Made by a program: the position numbers and the translations under genes. Positions 41,265 to 53,695 of a DNA stretch of 64,000 bases are shown here, in pieces. Source of the stretch: Aplidium turbinatum. Its lineage: Eukaryota > Chordata > Ascidiacea > Aplousobranchia > Polyclinidae. The notes under the pieces are model-generated. The model was not told where the DNA came from. It saw only the letters and a list, made by a program, of their open reading frames with translations, and did no database searches. Where the stretch lies: positions 4,848,501 to 4,912,500 of the forward strand of contig OU964924.1 in NCBI GenBank assembly GCA_918807975.1, in the 5' to 3' direction. Position 1 is the first letter of the stretch; each line of letters opens with the position of its first letter.

Positions 41265-42022
41265 AGAAAATCTGTTACTCATGAATTATCAGTTTTCTGT
41301 ATTTTTCTGAAATTCAAGAAAGCATTGCGGACATCAAATTTGTCAATGTTTTAACCAAATTGCTTTGTGGCAGTTATGGTTTTGAGGAGAAATTCATAAA
41401 AGAGTGACCAGGAGGGAAGTCATTTGTTACAAACGCCCACCATCTTTTGTTTTGTTTGTGATTATATTTATAAGTTGGAGTTTATGAATGAGTGTTCGAG
41501 ATACTAAATTTTGATTTATAAATTGAACATTGCAAAGCATGTTTTTTGCTGCCTTCCTTGTGCGAATTATTTGTGTATTTTTGTTTTTTCTCCAACAAAA
41601 TAGACTGAACTAAACTCACATTTAAAAAACTACATAGTTAGTTTTCTGTGGCAACAGACAGTTTTCAGTAGGGAGGCTTAAAGTTAACTTATGTACATTC
41701 CTGGTCTTTATAGAGGTTTCTTTTTTTGCAATTATAACTTACAGAGCTTTGTAAATCCATTTCTCAACATCAATAAGTTCCTTTCTCGTGGTAGGAGTTG
41801 GATACAATGCATCATTCTTCATGGTTGTGAGCATTTTTATGATTCAATTTGGTCTATATTGTTGGATTTTATAAATTAATTTGGCTAAAAACCTTACGTT
41901 TAAGTGTGAAAAAAAAGTATGATAAATTTGCATTGTTTATTGTTCAGTTCACTTTGAAATTATGATCGTAGGCTTAAACCCACAACACGCTTTCATATGA
42001 GGTATGTTGCACTTAAAAATAA
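41265..42022 (+). other. Ferroportin 3' flank
   Basis: Probably 3' UTR and intergenic DNA. AT-rich, with no long poly(A) tract of the kind a fresh retrocopy would leave and no ORF with recognisable motifs. Confidence 0.4.
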
Positions 42023-42030
42023 GATGTGTA

Positions 42031-43169
42031 CAGAGATGGGCGTGGTCTTGATCTTGAAGATCACAAGTGATCTTGATCTTCAAGATCACTTTTTTTTTGG
42101 TGATCTTGATCTAAGATCACTTTTTTTGTGTGATCTTGGTCTTAAAGAACAATAAGATCAAGATCGCTTTAAAATTAAAGTTTACTTCCTAGATAGAGGC
42201 ATTTTTTAAAACTCGTACTGTGCAAAGTAGTTAGTGGCGACTATTAACATTAAGCCACTGCTAATATGGTATGTGTCGAACAAAAGATGATTTAAAATCT
42301 CCATCTAATCTGGTCAGTGTTGCCATTTCAAAATTGAAAAAGGTTTCGGTGTTGGTCATAATAAAGAAGTCAACTTCCGTGTACTTTATGTTGACGTATA
42401 ATAAAAAATGATTTAACTTTGTTCACAATTTCCATGTGTGAATTTTAAAGAAATGTTTGCTTTCTTTGATCCAATTTTGGATGTTTCAAAAGTCTAGAAT
42501 GGCGGTGTTAAAAAATCTGGACTCTATTAAAAAATCTACACGACTTTGGTCCTGTAAAGTGGTTTATTGCAGCAAATCAACCAGACCAAGACTTGTTTAG
42601 GGTCTGAGTATGGAGCGGTTTTGTTTGACCGCAAACCTCTGGAACTTTTTTGATAACAGACAACTGTATCAAGGTTGCCAGATGGGCAAATGGTGCAATA
42701 AACATTGACATAATACAATGAAAGTTAAAACAACTTAGTAACACGAATAAAAACTCCTACATAAACCAGACAAAAATTTGATAAAAAATGATGCAGTTCA
42801 AACTTTATTATTATTTATTTATTATAAATAAAAAGCTTAAACTAATTGCTTTTTCAGTAGGCTACTACTGTAACTAACCTCGGCCTTGGGTGTGACGTTG
42901 CGATTCTACGCAAACTACGTCAACAATTGATAGGCCTAATAGCAACAGTCACTAACTCATTACAATTCTTAGGCCAGCGATCGAGTAGTTAAAAGTAAAA
43001 GTTAGCAATACCAACTATACACCTTAACCCAGGTTGCTTATACAGTAGTAACTATTTTTTGCAACATCATTGATCAAAAACTTCATTTTTTTTCAAGTAC
43101 TCAAAAAGTGATCTTGACAGTGATCTTGATCTTCAAGATCACCAATACTGGCGATCTTGCCCATCTCTG
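42031..43169. mobile_element. hAT MITE with GATCTTGATCTTCAAGATC arms
   Basis: The ends are CAGAGATGGGCGTGGTCTTG and, on the minus strand, CAGAGATGGGCAAGATCGCC. The exact 8-bp duplication GATGTGTA lies at 42023-42030 and 43170-43177. The first 150 bases and the last 60 are full of alternating TTGATCTT/AAGATCA words that can fold locally. No transposase is present. Confidence 0.85.
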
Positions 43170-43177
43170 GATGTGTA

Positions 43178-44924
43178 CATAATTATGTATTTAATTCTAT
43201 GTTTTTTTATATTGCTTTGCAATTGCACTACGGTCTTAGTTTTGTCAATTTAATAGTGGGTCAAAAATGGATATTTTGAAGTTACGTTTTTACAAAATCA
43301 TCATGGCTTGTCAACCAGACATTTACTAAATTTCATTTGAAAATCTTTTTCTGATTTACCTAATCCTCATATAAATGAAAGGAATCATTCTAGTTTTTAT
43401 TACTTTGTCGACAGATATATTTTTAAATAAACAAGGTTTCGGTCCAAAGCTGAAGCCGCATCAATCAAGCTGTTAATTGTTGACATTTATTCGCAATTTT
43501 GTGGTTTAGAGATTGTTATAGATTGTTTTAATTAGGCTGTGGCTATATTTACACTATATGGTGTAATAATAGCCTCAATAGTGTTGCCAGATATCTGCCC
43601 TAATTTGAGAAAAGTTTAAAGCTGTTGAAAACAAAAACTTGTATTTTGGAATTTTTTTTTAGTTCTGGTAAAGATCAAAACCCTAATCTTGTTCTTAACT
43701 CTAACCCTTACTGTTGTGTGCAACGCGAACACAACAGGTACGGTAGTTAATTGCGCCGGCGACGTCACGATTTTCCTAATCCACCCGGCAAGACTGAGCA
43801 CTGTTAAAGCACGCCAACTTGAAGAAATCACTCGGTTTCCAATGACTGCTTTGCAGCAATGAAGTTTATACGGTTTTTCTGTCAAGAAATAACACAACAT
43901 AAGACACTAGTCACAATTCACCAAGCACAACAGTCGAACTGATAAACGTACCAAATTTGTTGACTAACAGTTCTCAATCCCCTGTACGGTACACAAGTTC
44001 CACAGGTTGGCCAATGACGCACTGAATAAATAAATTCGCGATGTTACCTTTCACAATTATTACGTAGGCTACCGTACAACCATAACGCTAGACCAATATT
44101 AAAAACAAAGAAACGTGGCAGTTCACATGGCCTAGTTAAGATCGGTTTACAAGAATTAATTTCCATTAGGCTGACAAATTATTGGTCAATAATTCAGTAG
44201 TAAACATGAATCCACAATTCACGACACCAATCAATCAATCATACAATTCAGAATAATAAACGTACCGGTAGTATAACCGGGATCAGTAAACCAAATGATG
44301 CAATTGCACGCGAAGGACTCTATAGTGATTGACTCTGCAATATTTAAGTTTGAAGTATTAGCCTAACAACAATTTACGCACATCAGAGATACGTTACGTA
44401 TGTTCACAGTAGAAAGTCAACATTCAGCTACAAAAAACATTATTACATCACAAATAGGCTCATTAGTAAGTTGAACTTTGTGAGATAGCAAGCTGCAAAT
44501 ATGGAATTCAACCTACACGTAAATATTAGGCTATACCATAGCAGTTGTCAAGCTTAAGTCCTGTAGAAATACATATTATAACAGAGAAGCAGCTAACAAA
44601 GCATCATTCAATCAACTTCCAGTCACAAACTACAGTAACTAACAAGTTCGGCTAGCTGGCAAACTAGCAGCAAAAACGAAAACGTCTCGAAAGTTCGATG
44701 ACAATCTCATGGTGAGTGTTGCCATTTGAAAATCAGCGATAACATAACAATGAAGGGAAAACGACGCTAGGTGGCGAATACACAAATCAACGGGAGTAAT
44801 GCAGTAAAACGAAAGGCAGGCTTTTCAAAGACCTGTTGAAAATCTAACACTTACCTTAACCCTTTCTAACTTTAATCCTAATTCTGGCAACACCAGAAGT
44901 AACCATGGCAACAAGTGTGGAAAA
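43178..44924. other. No gene recognised
   Basis: A GTGTTGCCAGA word occurs near 43585 and, inverted, near 44885, which might mark a hAT-like element, but the flanks do not match. Several CCTAAC-like words lie at about 43680 and 44855. Otherwise nothing is recognised. Confidence 0.3.
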
Positions 44925-45970
44925 ATCATCATCATCATTAAGTTCCTTCCTCTCGTCGAGGGTTGGAGGCAATGAGACGCCAAGTTTCTCTGTTTTGAGC
45001 TTTTTCTTTTGCAGTTTTGTAGTTAATTCCTGACCAGTCTTCAATATCATTAGTCCAAATTCTTGGTGGTCTGCCCCTACTTCGTTTGCCGTTCATTTTT
45101 CCTTCTAGTAGTTGTGTTTGAATAGAATTATTGCGAATCATGTGGCCAAAATATTTCAATTTTCTTGATTTAAATGTTTGTAGAACTTCCATGTTGGTTT
45201 GTATTCTGGATAGTACATCTTTGTTTGTGATTTTATCCTTCCATGAAATTTTAAGCATTCTTCTATAAATCCACATTTCAAATGCCTCAAGTCGTTTAAC
45301 CATTTGTGATGACAGTGTCCATGTTTCTGCATTGTAGAGTAGTGTAGTCCATATATAGCATTTCGCAATTCGTTTTCGAGTGTTGATGTTAATTTTGCGT
45401 GTTGTTAATGTCTTTTTCATTTTCACGAAGCTGTTTCTTGCTATTTCTATTCGTCTCAATATTTCCGTATTGCATCTGCCATTTTCAGTTATCGTGTGTC
45501 CCAGATAGGTAAAACTTTTGACTTGTTCGACCAGCATTCCGCCAATAGTGATATTTAAACTTGGTACATTTTCTTTTCTTGTAATAATCATAGTTTTCGT
45601 CTTGTTTATGTTGATTTTCATGTTATATTCCTTTCCAATATTGTTCACTTTTTCTATTATTGTTTGGAGAGCTTCTGTTGATTCCGCCAATAAAACAGTA
45701 TCGTCTGCATACCTTAGGTTGGATATGTTCATACCTCCTATGCTGATACCCTCCATTCCATCAATCTGTCTGAAAATCATTTCAGTATACAGGTTGAATA
45801 GACATGGAGATAGTATACATCCCTGGCGAACTCCACGTTTTATGTCCATTGCACCAGATAAACCATCTTCCATCTGAATAAACGCCTTTTGCGTCCAATA
45901 TAGATTTGCTATCAGTCGCAGATCTTTTCCATTTAAACCTGTATCAACCTGTATTAGAAAAATAGCCACT
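44925..45970 (-). pseudogene. RTE-like LINE, 5'-truncated reverse transcriptase
   Basis: A 343-codon minus-strand frame covers the palm and thumb of the reverse transcriptase. It shows IKRGVRQGCILSPCLFNLYT (motif 4), LRYADDTVLLAES (catalytic YADD, about 45700), KTKTMIITRKEN, FTYLGHTITENG, and the tail RIAKCYIWTTLLYNAETWTL...RRMLKISW...GHMIR...GRPPRIWTNDIEDW. This order is typical of RTE-type and related non-LTR elements. The 3' end carries a short (ATG/CAT)n run at 44927-44938, also usual for RTE. The endonuclease and the first RT motifs are missing, consistent with 5' truncation on insertion. Confidence 0.85.
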
Positions 45971-46217
45971 TCCTTTTAATTAACCAGCAAATTTCTCCGC
46001 AAACTGTTTATCGGAAATACCCAGGAAGCTCAAACAGAAGCTTTTTTATCCTTCCAGCTTCATTTTAGTAGTAGCAACGCGATTCAAGCATATTTCAATT
46101 GACTTTGTGAGGGCAATGTAACTTCTCACTCAATTTAATTTTAAATTCTAGTTATCCAGGGTGGAAACTGACAAGAGAATATGAAAGTTGTTTCATTGCC
46201 TCTCTGTTGAAGCATAA
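45971..46217. other. No recognisable feature
   Basis: Short stretch between the LINE and the next terminal-repeat element. It may be a further, decayed part of the LINE. Confidence 0.3.
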
Positions 46218-47045
46218 CTTAACCGTATCTGTTACTGGCGTAGACCTTATGGTCTTGCCCTCTGCTAATTCAGCGATTTCACATAGAAGCAGTGACGCTA
46301 GAAACCTGAGATTTCTTGACTTTTACTTTTTTTTCTTGCCTCAACTTTTAGTCCCGATTATGTTGGTATCGGATAATTATGAAGTTCACAATAAACCTTT
46401 TGTCACAGCCAGTTATAAAATGCAAGAAATTTTCTGATATTCAATAGCTTGATTGACAGTTTACTATTAGCGTGCGGTTTCATTTTGTGTCTGTCAGTCA
46501 TAACACGACGGCGCTGAAATTCCATTTCCTACCCAGGCAGCAAAATCCGTCATTTTTACATTGATTCAACGCCGATTTTGCTGTCTGGGTAGGGAGTTGA
46601 TCTTTGACTCGATATGAGTCATTCTTTGCTGGCAGACATCAATTAGGAAGGTAGTTTATTATTTGCGCAAATTTCTTTGTAGTGCTAAAGGTGCATTGAA
46701 TACTGTTTGCACAGAAACGGAAAACAAAATTGATGAAATTCTGTGTTCTATGCAAGAGGACTTTCAAAATAAAATGTGAACTGAGAAATTTGACCAAGAA
46801 ATGGCGAAAATAGGTCAAAAACCGAGTCTTTATCACCTTTTTTACCTAAAATACACAATCACGAATATATTTTGCGAAATAAATTGATTGAAGTGATAGA
46901 TAAGGCTTTTGATCAACGGCATACTTTTTCCCGTTGTTATTTGATATAAGCCGACGGAGTAATTAGCAATAAGAGTGACGTAGACCTGATGGTCTCGGCC
47001 AGTAACTCTTGACGCCAAAAGGAAGCAGTGACAGATACGGTTAAG
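46218..47045. mobile_element. Terminal-repeat element (CTTAACCGTATCTGT ends)
   Basis: The left end CTTAACCGTATCTGTTACTG is matched by the right end read on the minus strand, CTTAACCGTATCTGTCACTG. Just inside both ends lie TTACTGG and a GTAGACC(T)..GGTCT palindrome. It is 828 bp with no coding region, and a 58-bp hairpin is inserted at 46532. No target duplication was fixed. Confidence 0.6.
46532..46589. mobile_element. 58-bp hairpin element flanked by TA
   Basis: CCCAGGCAGCAAAATC at the left is mirrored by GATTTTGCTGTCTGGG at the right, with TA on each side (46530-46531 and 46590-46591). The loop contains ACATTGATTCAACG. A similar hairpin is at 52165-52242. Its ends resemble those of the 4210-17884 unit (CCCAGCTAGAAA), also TA-flanked. 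Confidence 0.6.
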
Positions 47046-47096
47046 CAATGTGTCATTTCAGATAATGTTTCGCGCTTGTGGCATTTTTGTATTTAA

Positions 47097-47600
47097 CCTT
47101 CGTGCAACCAAGACATTTCACGATACACGGCTTACCAAACCCCTTTTTGTCCCAATTTTGCATGCTAATGTTCAAAAAATACTTTTTTATATTTTATTTA
47201 TGTAAGAAAAAGTCACACAAAAGTAAAATTAATGAAAATTTGCTGTTAACTGTTTACAATTGTCCAATTCAATCTTTATCAATGCTATTGCATGTATGTC
47301 ACACAAATCTGTTTTTGGTGTGGCATGTGCACTGCACACGAACCTAGCGCACCGTCCACAGTGATTTCTGCTCTTCTTGTCAGCCTCTTTAAGACACATA
47401 TAACACCTCTTGGTAGCAGGAAATACAACAGGTAGTTGTTTGGTGACTTCAGCATCAATGAAGCCATACTGGCATGCCAACTCCCGTAGATTAGTTTGAT
47501 TACCTTGAAAATTCGTTTCAGTCCATCTGGTTTTTCTTGCTTCAATTTGAACTTGACAGAGTGCTTTGCCCAGATCTTCTAGCTAAAACTGCTGGATGAA
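47097..47600 (-). pseudogene. piggyBac transposase C-terminal fragment
   Basis: The minus strand (about 47480-47250) reads VVFPATKRCYMCLKEADKKS then RNHCGRCARFVCSAHA and LC. The spacing CxxC...CxxC..VC..H...LC is the Cys-rich zinc-binding tail of piggyBac transposases, which binds the element's ends. A TTAA with CCTTCGTGCAACC directly inside (47093-47109) is a plausible piggyBac terminus on the proper side. The catalytic core is absent or unrecognisable, with a change of frame upstream. Confidence 0.7.
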
Positions 47601-48037
47601 GTCGATGTTGTGGATAGAGATTTGTCCGTGTTTTTGTTGGATGCTTTGCTCGATACAACGCGAATGTATCGTGTGGCTAGTCACGTTTTGCAAAATCAAA
47701 CTAGTCACGTTTTGCAAAATCAACGCTTAGCCTTCAAAACAACGATTATTGCAGCAGTTGATGAGCTGGTTTTTGTCCAGTGATATTTTGACTTAAATCT
47801 TCGAATTCTGTGCAAGCATTGCGGTGTGATATGGCGAAATTAAGTAACTTTAATAAAATACACAAAATTTTAAGATTCGCATGAACGACTAAAAGAGGTA
47901 GGCAACAGGTGTAGGCTACCCCAAACAACTTTGTTGGAAAAAAAGGCATAACAGACAACTCAAACAAAAATTTTCGCACCTAAACATACACGCATGCCTA
48001 ACTTGTAAACATGTGGAATTTGAAGATCCATCACTGC
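47601..48037. other. No gene; one tandem duplication
   Basis: A 24-bp unit, CTAGTCACGTTTTGCAAAAT plus AAAC/CAAC, is present twice in tandem at about 47678-47722. Nothing else was recognised. Confidence 0.4.
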
Positions 48038-48216
48038 CAGTGACGTGCGGTGAGGTTCCTAGATGGTGAGGCACTCATTTTTTCAAGTCACGTTTAGAGT
48101 AGGCCTATTTTTTCTTTAACAACAAAAACGGTATCGTAGCCTACAAATAAAAAAAAAAATTGCAGCATGCTTTCACATTTATTTAAAAATAAAATCCATG
48201 CGCCTATCCTTTAGAA
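48038..48216 (+). mobile_element. hAT-like left terminus
   Basis: CAGTGACGTGCGGTGAGG, a known type of hAT end, begins at 48038. The partner end is not visible. The larger hAT at 48217 appears to be inserted into or beside it. Confidence 0.35.
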
Positions 48217-49136
48217 CAGGGGCGGGCAACTTCTCTAGTCGGCTGGCGTGATATGGGAAAATTAAGTAGCCTACTTGGCTGGCTGGATTCATGAATCGCG
48301 TATTTATTTACCTAGACAAGGAAGTACATCATATTTAATGTAATGTAAACTTTAAGTTTATAGCATAGAGACCAAAACAGTGTTTAATGAATTTATTAAC
48401 AATTACGGTAATGTACGTAGCCTACTTCAATAGCTGCTTAACCCTTATCCTGTAATTACAGTTCTGTAACACCAACAGCGATTACGGGCCTCTTAGGCTC
48501 AATACTAATATCATATGAAAAAGTAAGTCAATCTTATCTCAGTTCATTACATCGGCTGTATTCGTTTTCAGAAAATGATTGTAGGCCAAAGTTGCCTATA
48601 ATGCACGGATGTAGCAACAGGGTTGCTCAGGGGAGGAACTGCCCCCCTAAAAATTTTATTTTGCCCTCCGGAAAATTGCGATCCCAAAATTGCCACAGAA
48701 TGTGCTAAATTCAATGTAGCTCTACCGTTTCAAAAATATTTTCTTGGGGTGACTCCAGATTTTCCCTTTTTTTCCAAAATTTTTGAAACTGGTTTCATCC
48801 CTGCAATAAACAACAAAAAACTACATTTTCAGCCTATCCAGTGTCAAAATAAAACAACTGTAGTTATATAAAAAACACATGTATTAAGCAACTATTGTAA
48901 TACAGTCATAACTTAGTGATATACCGGTAATTGAAATAGGTTATGAGCATGCCAATAGAATTCTTAGTAGCCTAAGCATTGCCAGTAATCACTTCAATGT
49001 TGACAGTTTTAAATCTTTGTAAAACTAAACAGTAAATGTATGTTTCATTGGATATAAAGCAATGAATCTGCAGCCCAATATATGTTACTGAAATTTAACG
49101 TTTTGTCTACTACTATTTATGTAAATGAATTAACAT

Positions 49137-49607
49137 ATCATCATCATCATTTTCAGCCTGTGAGAGTCCACTGCAGAGCGTAAGCCTTCCTCTTTTCATG
49201 CCAATTTACATGATTAGGCTATGTGCTAGTTGGTACCAATTGGTTGTTTTGCATTGTTTGTCAATGTCGTCCCTCCATCTCACTTTTGGTTTTCCTTTCT
49301 TTTTTTTGGTTTCTCGTGGTGTCCATGTTGTTAATTTTTCAGTCCATCTATTGTCCTGATATCTTGCTATATGACCTGCCCAGGACCATTTTAGTTTCTT
49401 GATTGTGCTTAATATATCTCGTAATTTCGTTTGATTTCTGATCCATTCGGCAGTCTTTTTATCTCGCCATGTTAAACCCATCATGATTCGTTCATGTGCT
49501 CTCTGTATAGTTCTTTGTTTAAGTGTTAATTTCTTTGTAAGGTTCCAAGTTTCTGCACCATATGTAGCGGTTGGAAGGATGCATTGATCGTTATGCATAA
49601 TTAACAT
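49137..49607 (-). pseudogene. RTE-like LINE 3' end
   Basis: The minus strand reads CILPTATYGAETWNLTKKLT, RTIQRAHERIMMGLTWRDKK, LKWSWAGHIARYQDNRWTEK and GKPKVRWRDDIDK. This is the thumb and tail of an RTE/BovB-like reverse transcriptase. It is followed by GCAGTGGACTCTCACAGGCT and a (ATG)n tail at about 49137-49150, the normal 3' end of such LINEs. About 134 codons are open. It is a different subfamily from the LINE at 44925. Confidence 0.85.
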
Positions 49608-49963
49608 AACATAAAATACAGAATTAACATATACGGAAACAAAATGAAAAGAACGTAATGTGAATAATGGACAAACACAACTCTAACCCAAGATAAATGA
49701 GCTCCACACTCAAGAGAGCCCCCCCCCCCGACATCCAAATCATTCCCCAATCACACCTTGAAACCCCAATTGGAGCTATAGCCCACTCAGGTTGGGATAG
49801 TGAAACTCTCCAAACAGCCGCTGCAGAACACAGAACGACACAGCTCTGAGATGGCAAGGTCACCAATCTTAGGTCGACACTTCACGCTACGCAAGTCCGA
49901 TGTTCGTACCCAAATCAAAGTCAACACAGGCCAGTTCTAGAATTACTGACTCCTGAACTTTAA
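49608..49963. other. No recognisable gene
   Basis: Lies inside the outer piggyBac-like element. It contains a C run at about 49720 and no motif of note. Confidence 0.35.
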
Positions 49964-52900
49964 CACTTTGCTCCTCAAAGGGAGGCCGGATTTGGCCCCC
50001 CCCTCATATTTCCTTTAATTATTTGAAGCACAGTAACGCCATGCACTTGGTTTTTCTTGACTTTTCCTAAAATTGCCAGGCGGATCTGATGATATTAAAT
50101 TTGATGCTAAAAGTTGTGTAGTTTTCTTGTAAATTCAAGATTTTGGTGAATTTTTGCTATTTCTAGCTAACTTCCAGCAAAGCGTGAAATGGATTACATT
50201 GCGATGACAAGCCATAAGCTCATAATTGCTTCGTGCATCGATATGCGCGAGCAGAGAGAAGCATTCTCTTGCTTTCTTTTGTTTGGTTTGACCTCAATAA
50301 TACAAAGCGCGTTATTTCTTATGCTACAAAGAAAAGCCAGTGATCGCAAAGCTGTTAATTAGAAACAATAATAGCAAACGTTTTTTGCGTTATCAGCTCT
50401 ACAAAGAAGAATAGCAATCCACGATCAAAATAGTAGACTATGGAGGCCACAAACTATTCAAAACAGTTGTTTCAAGCAGATAATATTCATTGACGAATAA
50501 AAAACGTTACAATAAGAAATCTTCTCTTGGATAAAGACACGAAAACTTGGTTTCGAAATAAACGTTCTATGGAAATGCTCTCATTGACAAAACTTGCAAT
50601 TGAGGAAATGTATCACTGCAAATGCTTTTGGGAGAAGCCGGAGAAATAGCGTTTTTGCAAACAGTAATTGTGAGATACTCAAAATTATGAGATAGGCTTC
50701 ATTTACACGTAGCAGCTAACTCGATGGCGTCCCTTCACTGATTTATGTCGCCTACTTGTTGTTATGTCCTGTATTTTTGTTTCACAGTGCACTGTGTTTT
50801 GTTCCAAAGAGCGCAAAATAAAGATGATAATGCTTCATCTACATTACAAAATATTTTGTAATGTAGGCCTACAAACAAAATGTACAATGTACACAATGTA
50901 CATTACAAAATATTTTGTACTGTAGACGAGGCATAAAGTTAGGCGTCACATAAGACAAACAACAAATCAGCTTTCTTCATCATTGATTCAACATCTGAAT
51001 ACGTTGCGCCAATGTATAAGAGGCCGGCTATTGTGAAGACCCGCCATTTAGGCTATAAACGATCCGATTATACCAAAAGTGGGACAAACTAGTGGATCAA
51101 AGAATGAATAAACAATGCTGAGAAAACTAAATCTAAGTGACGAACAATACCGATGTCTTCATTTATCTTGGAAAAATGCTGCCCAAACTTATCAACAAAA
51201 AATACCGTAAATAACGGCAAGGATCCCGAAAGCAGAATTTGCTCAACTTTGGCATGAATTTAGTCAGACATCTACAGTAATAATTCCACACATACAATAA
51301 CGGGCTCTCAACTGCTGTAAGATAACACGATGGTTCTGGTTCTGGGCGATTTGTGTAACAGTTTAGGGGAAGACACTACTTGAAATGATGCACCACACAA
51401 AAGATTTTCAATGAAGACTGAGTCTAAAAACCGATGTGGATTGTGCTGCACAATGACTTCAAGTTCAGGACAGACAAGGCACAAAAATATCACGATAAAA
51501 ATAAAGACCTTGTGGGAGATTTTCGAGAATCATAACACGATGCAAATACCAAAAACGCATGGTTTGCATGCTGCTCTAAGCTGGCCGGCAACCACAAAGG
51601 TAGACAATACAGGCAGTTTATAATTCGATAACAGCGCAATAAACATTATAAATACGTAAACCGACAATTTTCTTTTACAAACGTTTTACGTCTAATAGTA
51701 AATTTTCCCTCAACAATTTTTTGTGAAGCACTTGCAAACCACGGTTTTATAAAATAATTCATCATTATTATTTTTTACTTCTCGGATATTGTAAAACGTC
51801 ATCAGCAAAATCACAAAAAAAATTTCATTACTTCAATGTAGTAGGCCTAAGAATTTCTTATAGAATTGTAGCCACGTTGTTTCAACAAAGAAGCCATTTT
51901 TTAGCAATATAGAGTTATAGAAAATAATTTGCAATCATGCAAATGGTTGGAAAGAATCTAGGAAGTCTTCTCACAATCTGGCACAAAATGATTATGTTTA
52001 TTGTATCTCTGTAAAATGTTTTACGACAAACTTTGAAGCTTCGTTATAATCATTTTTATCTTTGAAGTCAAAAGTTATTTTTTTTTTTTTGGCCAGAAAC
52101 ATAATCACTGCCTTGCTGATGTTGTCGATATTACGCGTATTTTTAGTGCTTCAAACAATAAGGACCCAGTCAGCAATCCAGTCCTTTTACATTGATTCAA
52201 CATTTGTAAACGTTAAATTTATGTAGATTTGCTGACTGTGGGTTATTTCACATTTCCTTTGTTTACGCACGTTCCTCAATTCGCTGTTGCATTATTTCGA
52301 CGCTGGCGGCAATTCGCTGTTGCATTATTTCGAATTGATTGACACAATCTTCAATAAAAAGTGAGCTTCGAACTTAGCTTTGTTGATATAAATGCTGTAT
52401 TTTTTGTGGATGTAATTTATGAGTCATGTTTATAAACACCCGTAAGCGAAATGACTTATGATGTGGCCTGCATGATATTTGTGATGCGACTTGACACAAA
52501 TCCACAATTTCAAAAGCACCTAATTTGAACTTAGAAATTTCAGATAATTTCAACAACTTGTTCAACTGTCTTCTCTCTACTAAAAATATTCATACTACAA
52601 ACTCAATTGTAGACCTAAATACACAAACGAAGATGTAAACAGCTATTCAAGCAGGCTAAGGTGTTACTTATGAGAAATTTGGTTCCATAAAACTAGAAGC
52701 TAGCCATGAGTTTGGGAATGCATTAGTTTAGGATAAAAATGTAAGACAACAAACGCAGTTTTGTTTTTTTTTCAAATTCGTGTAACAATGTTACTTTGAT
52801 TGTAACTATTTTAGAATCAGTGAGTAGCTTACAATAAGATTTGCTCGCAAGTCGTAAATTCTAATCAATGCAATGATTCGGCACACCGCACACACACTTC

Positions 52901-53212
52901 GTGCGTTCGATCGAGCTCTTTGTTATTCAGAAGTTTGCATGAAATCGGATTAGCACGGTAATTAAATAGCGGCAAGTTAAATCAAAATTGTCGTTTTTGG
53001 GTACCTTTGCAAAAATTGAAATATCAAGTTTAACATATAAAATTTTAAAATAATGACTTTTCAAACTTATATACAAATGATTTGCTTTCACACCAGTGCA
53101 ACTTCTGTTCAAATAGCATCAGCGGATAACACGTAACAGCTGATTGAATTTGATCCAAAAACGGCCCCCCCTTGAGCAGTTAACTTCCAAAAAAACGTTG
53201 AAAAGCAAAGGG
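49964..53212. mobile_element. Inner piggyBac-like element, TTAA duplication
   Basis: The ends are CACTTTGCTCCTCAAAGGG and, on the minus strand, CCCTTTGCTTTTCAACG, flanked by TTAA (49960-49963 and 53213-53216). Both ends carry GGCC(CCCCC) words nearby (GGATTTGGCCCCCCCC and ACGGCCCCCCCTTGAG). The 3.2-kb interior has only short ORFs without recognisable domains and one TA-type hairpin at 52165. It is non-autonomous. Confidence 0.65.
52165..52242. repeat. Small hairpin element (CCCAGTCAGCAA type)
   Basis: CCCAGTCAGCAATCC is mirrored by TTTGCTGACTGTGGG, with ACATTGATTCAAC in the loop. It belongs to the same family as 46532-46589. Confidence 0.5.
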
Positions 53213-53534
53213 TTAAAATGGGCGAACACCACCTCGCTGGTGTATGCCTATCACTTTTTAATTCTATTATAATTTAGATTATAATCTAAAGTTTACTCTA
53301 AACTAAAACCGGGCCTCCGAGGCCCTAAATTGCAATTTGAGATGTACTTTTGTTTTTAGCCAAAAAAATTTTTTTTGGACTTATTAATCCTTACACTCCG
53401 GTTTTAAGTTTTGCAAACGACACTATTTTTGGCATTTCTAGAGCAACAGCTCTAAAAACCAAAAAAGAAAAAAATTAAAAGACTTTTCTCTCTCACCGGG
53501 CCTCCCAGGCCCGTAATTACAGGATAAGGGTTAA

Positions 53535-53693
53535 GTCAACGAGACATCTGCGGTCGATCTAAGTTGTCAAAAAGTTCCTTGAACTCTGGCTGCATGTCGG
53601 ACGTAGAAACCCTCAGTAAAGACTACACGTGAACATCAGGATCGCAGCTTTGTCTTGTTAATGTTCATGGTCGAAAATCTTTGCTCGCAAATA
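53535..53693 (-). pseudogene. Charlie-like hAT transposase, final piece
   Basis: The minus strand reads ICEQRFSTMNINKTKLRS. In intact relatives (FAM200/SCAND3 group) this directly follows LFGSTY, which here lies across the MITE at about 54703. CEQxFSxMNxxKxKxRSxL is the dimerisation-domain core. It is degraded afterwards. Confidence 0.7.
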
Positions 53694-53695
53694 TA

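Larger units (their letters stand above)
48442..53530. mobile_element. piggyBac-like element, TTAA duplication
   Basis: The ends are CCCTTATCCTGTAATTAC and its exact reverse complement, flanked by TTAA (48438-48441 and 53531-53534). Inside both ends lies a GGGCCT...AGGC word. TTAA duplication and CCC-starting ends are the piggyBac signature. It contains a LINE fragment and a second piggyBac-like element. No transposase of its own was recognised. Confidence 0.8.

Noticed and set aside
43577-44895. hAT element with GTGTTGCCAGA ends
   Set aside because: The ends are only about 11 bp, the flanking 8-mers differ, and nothing hAT-like lies inside.
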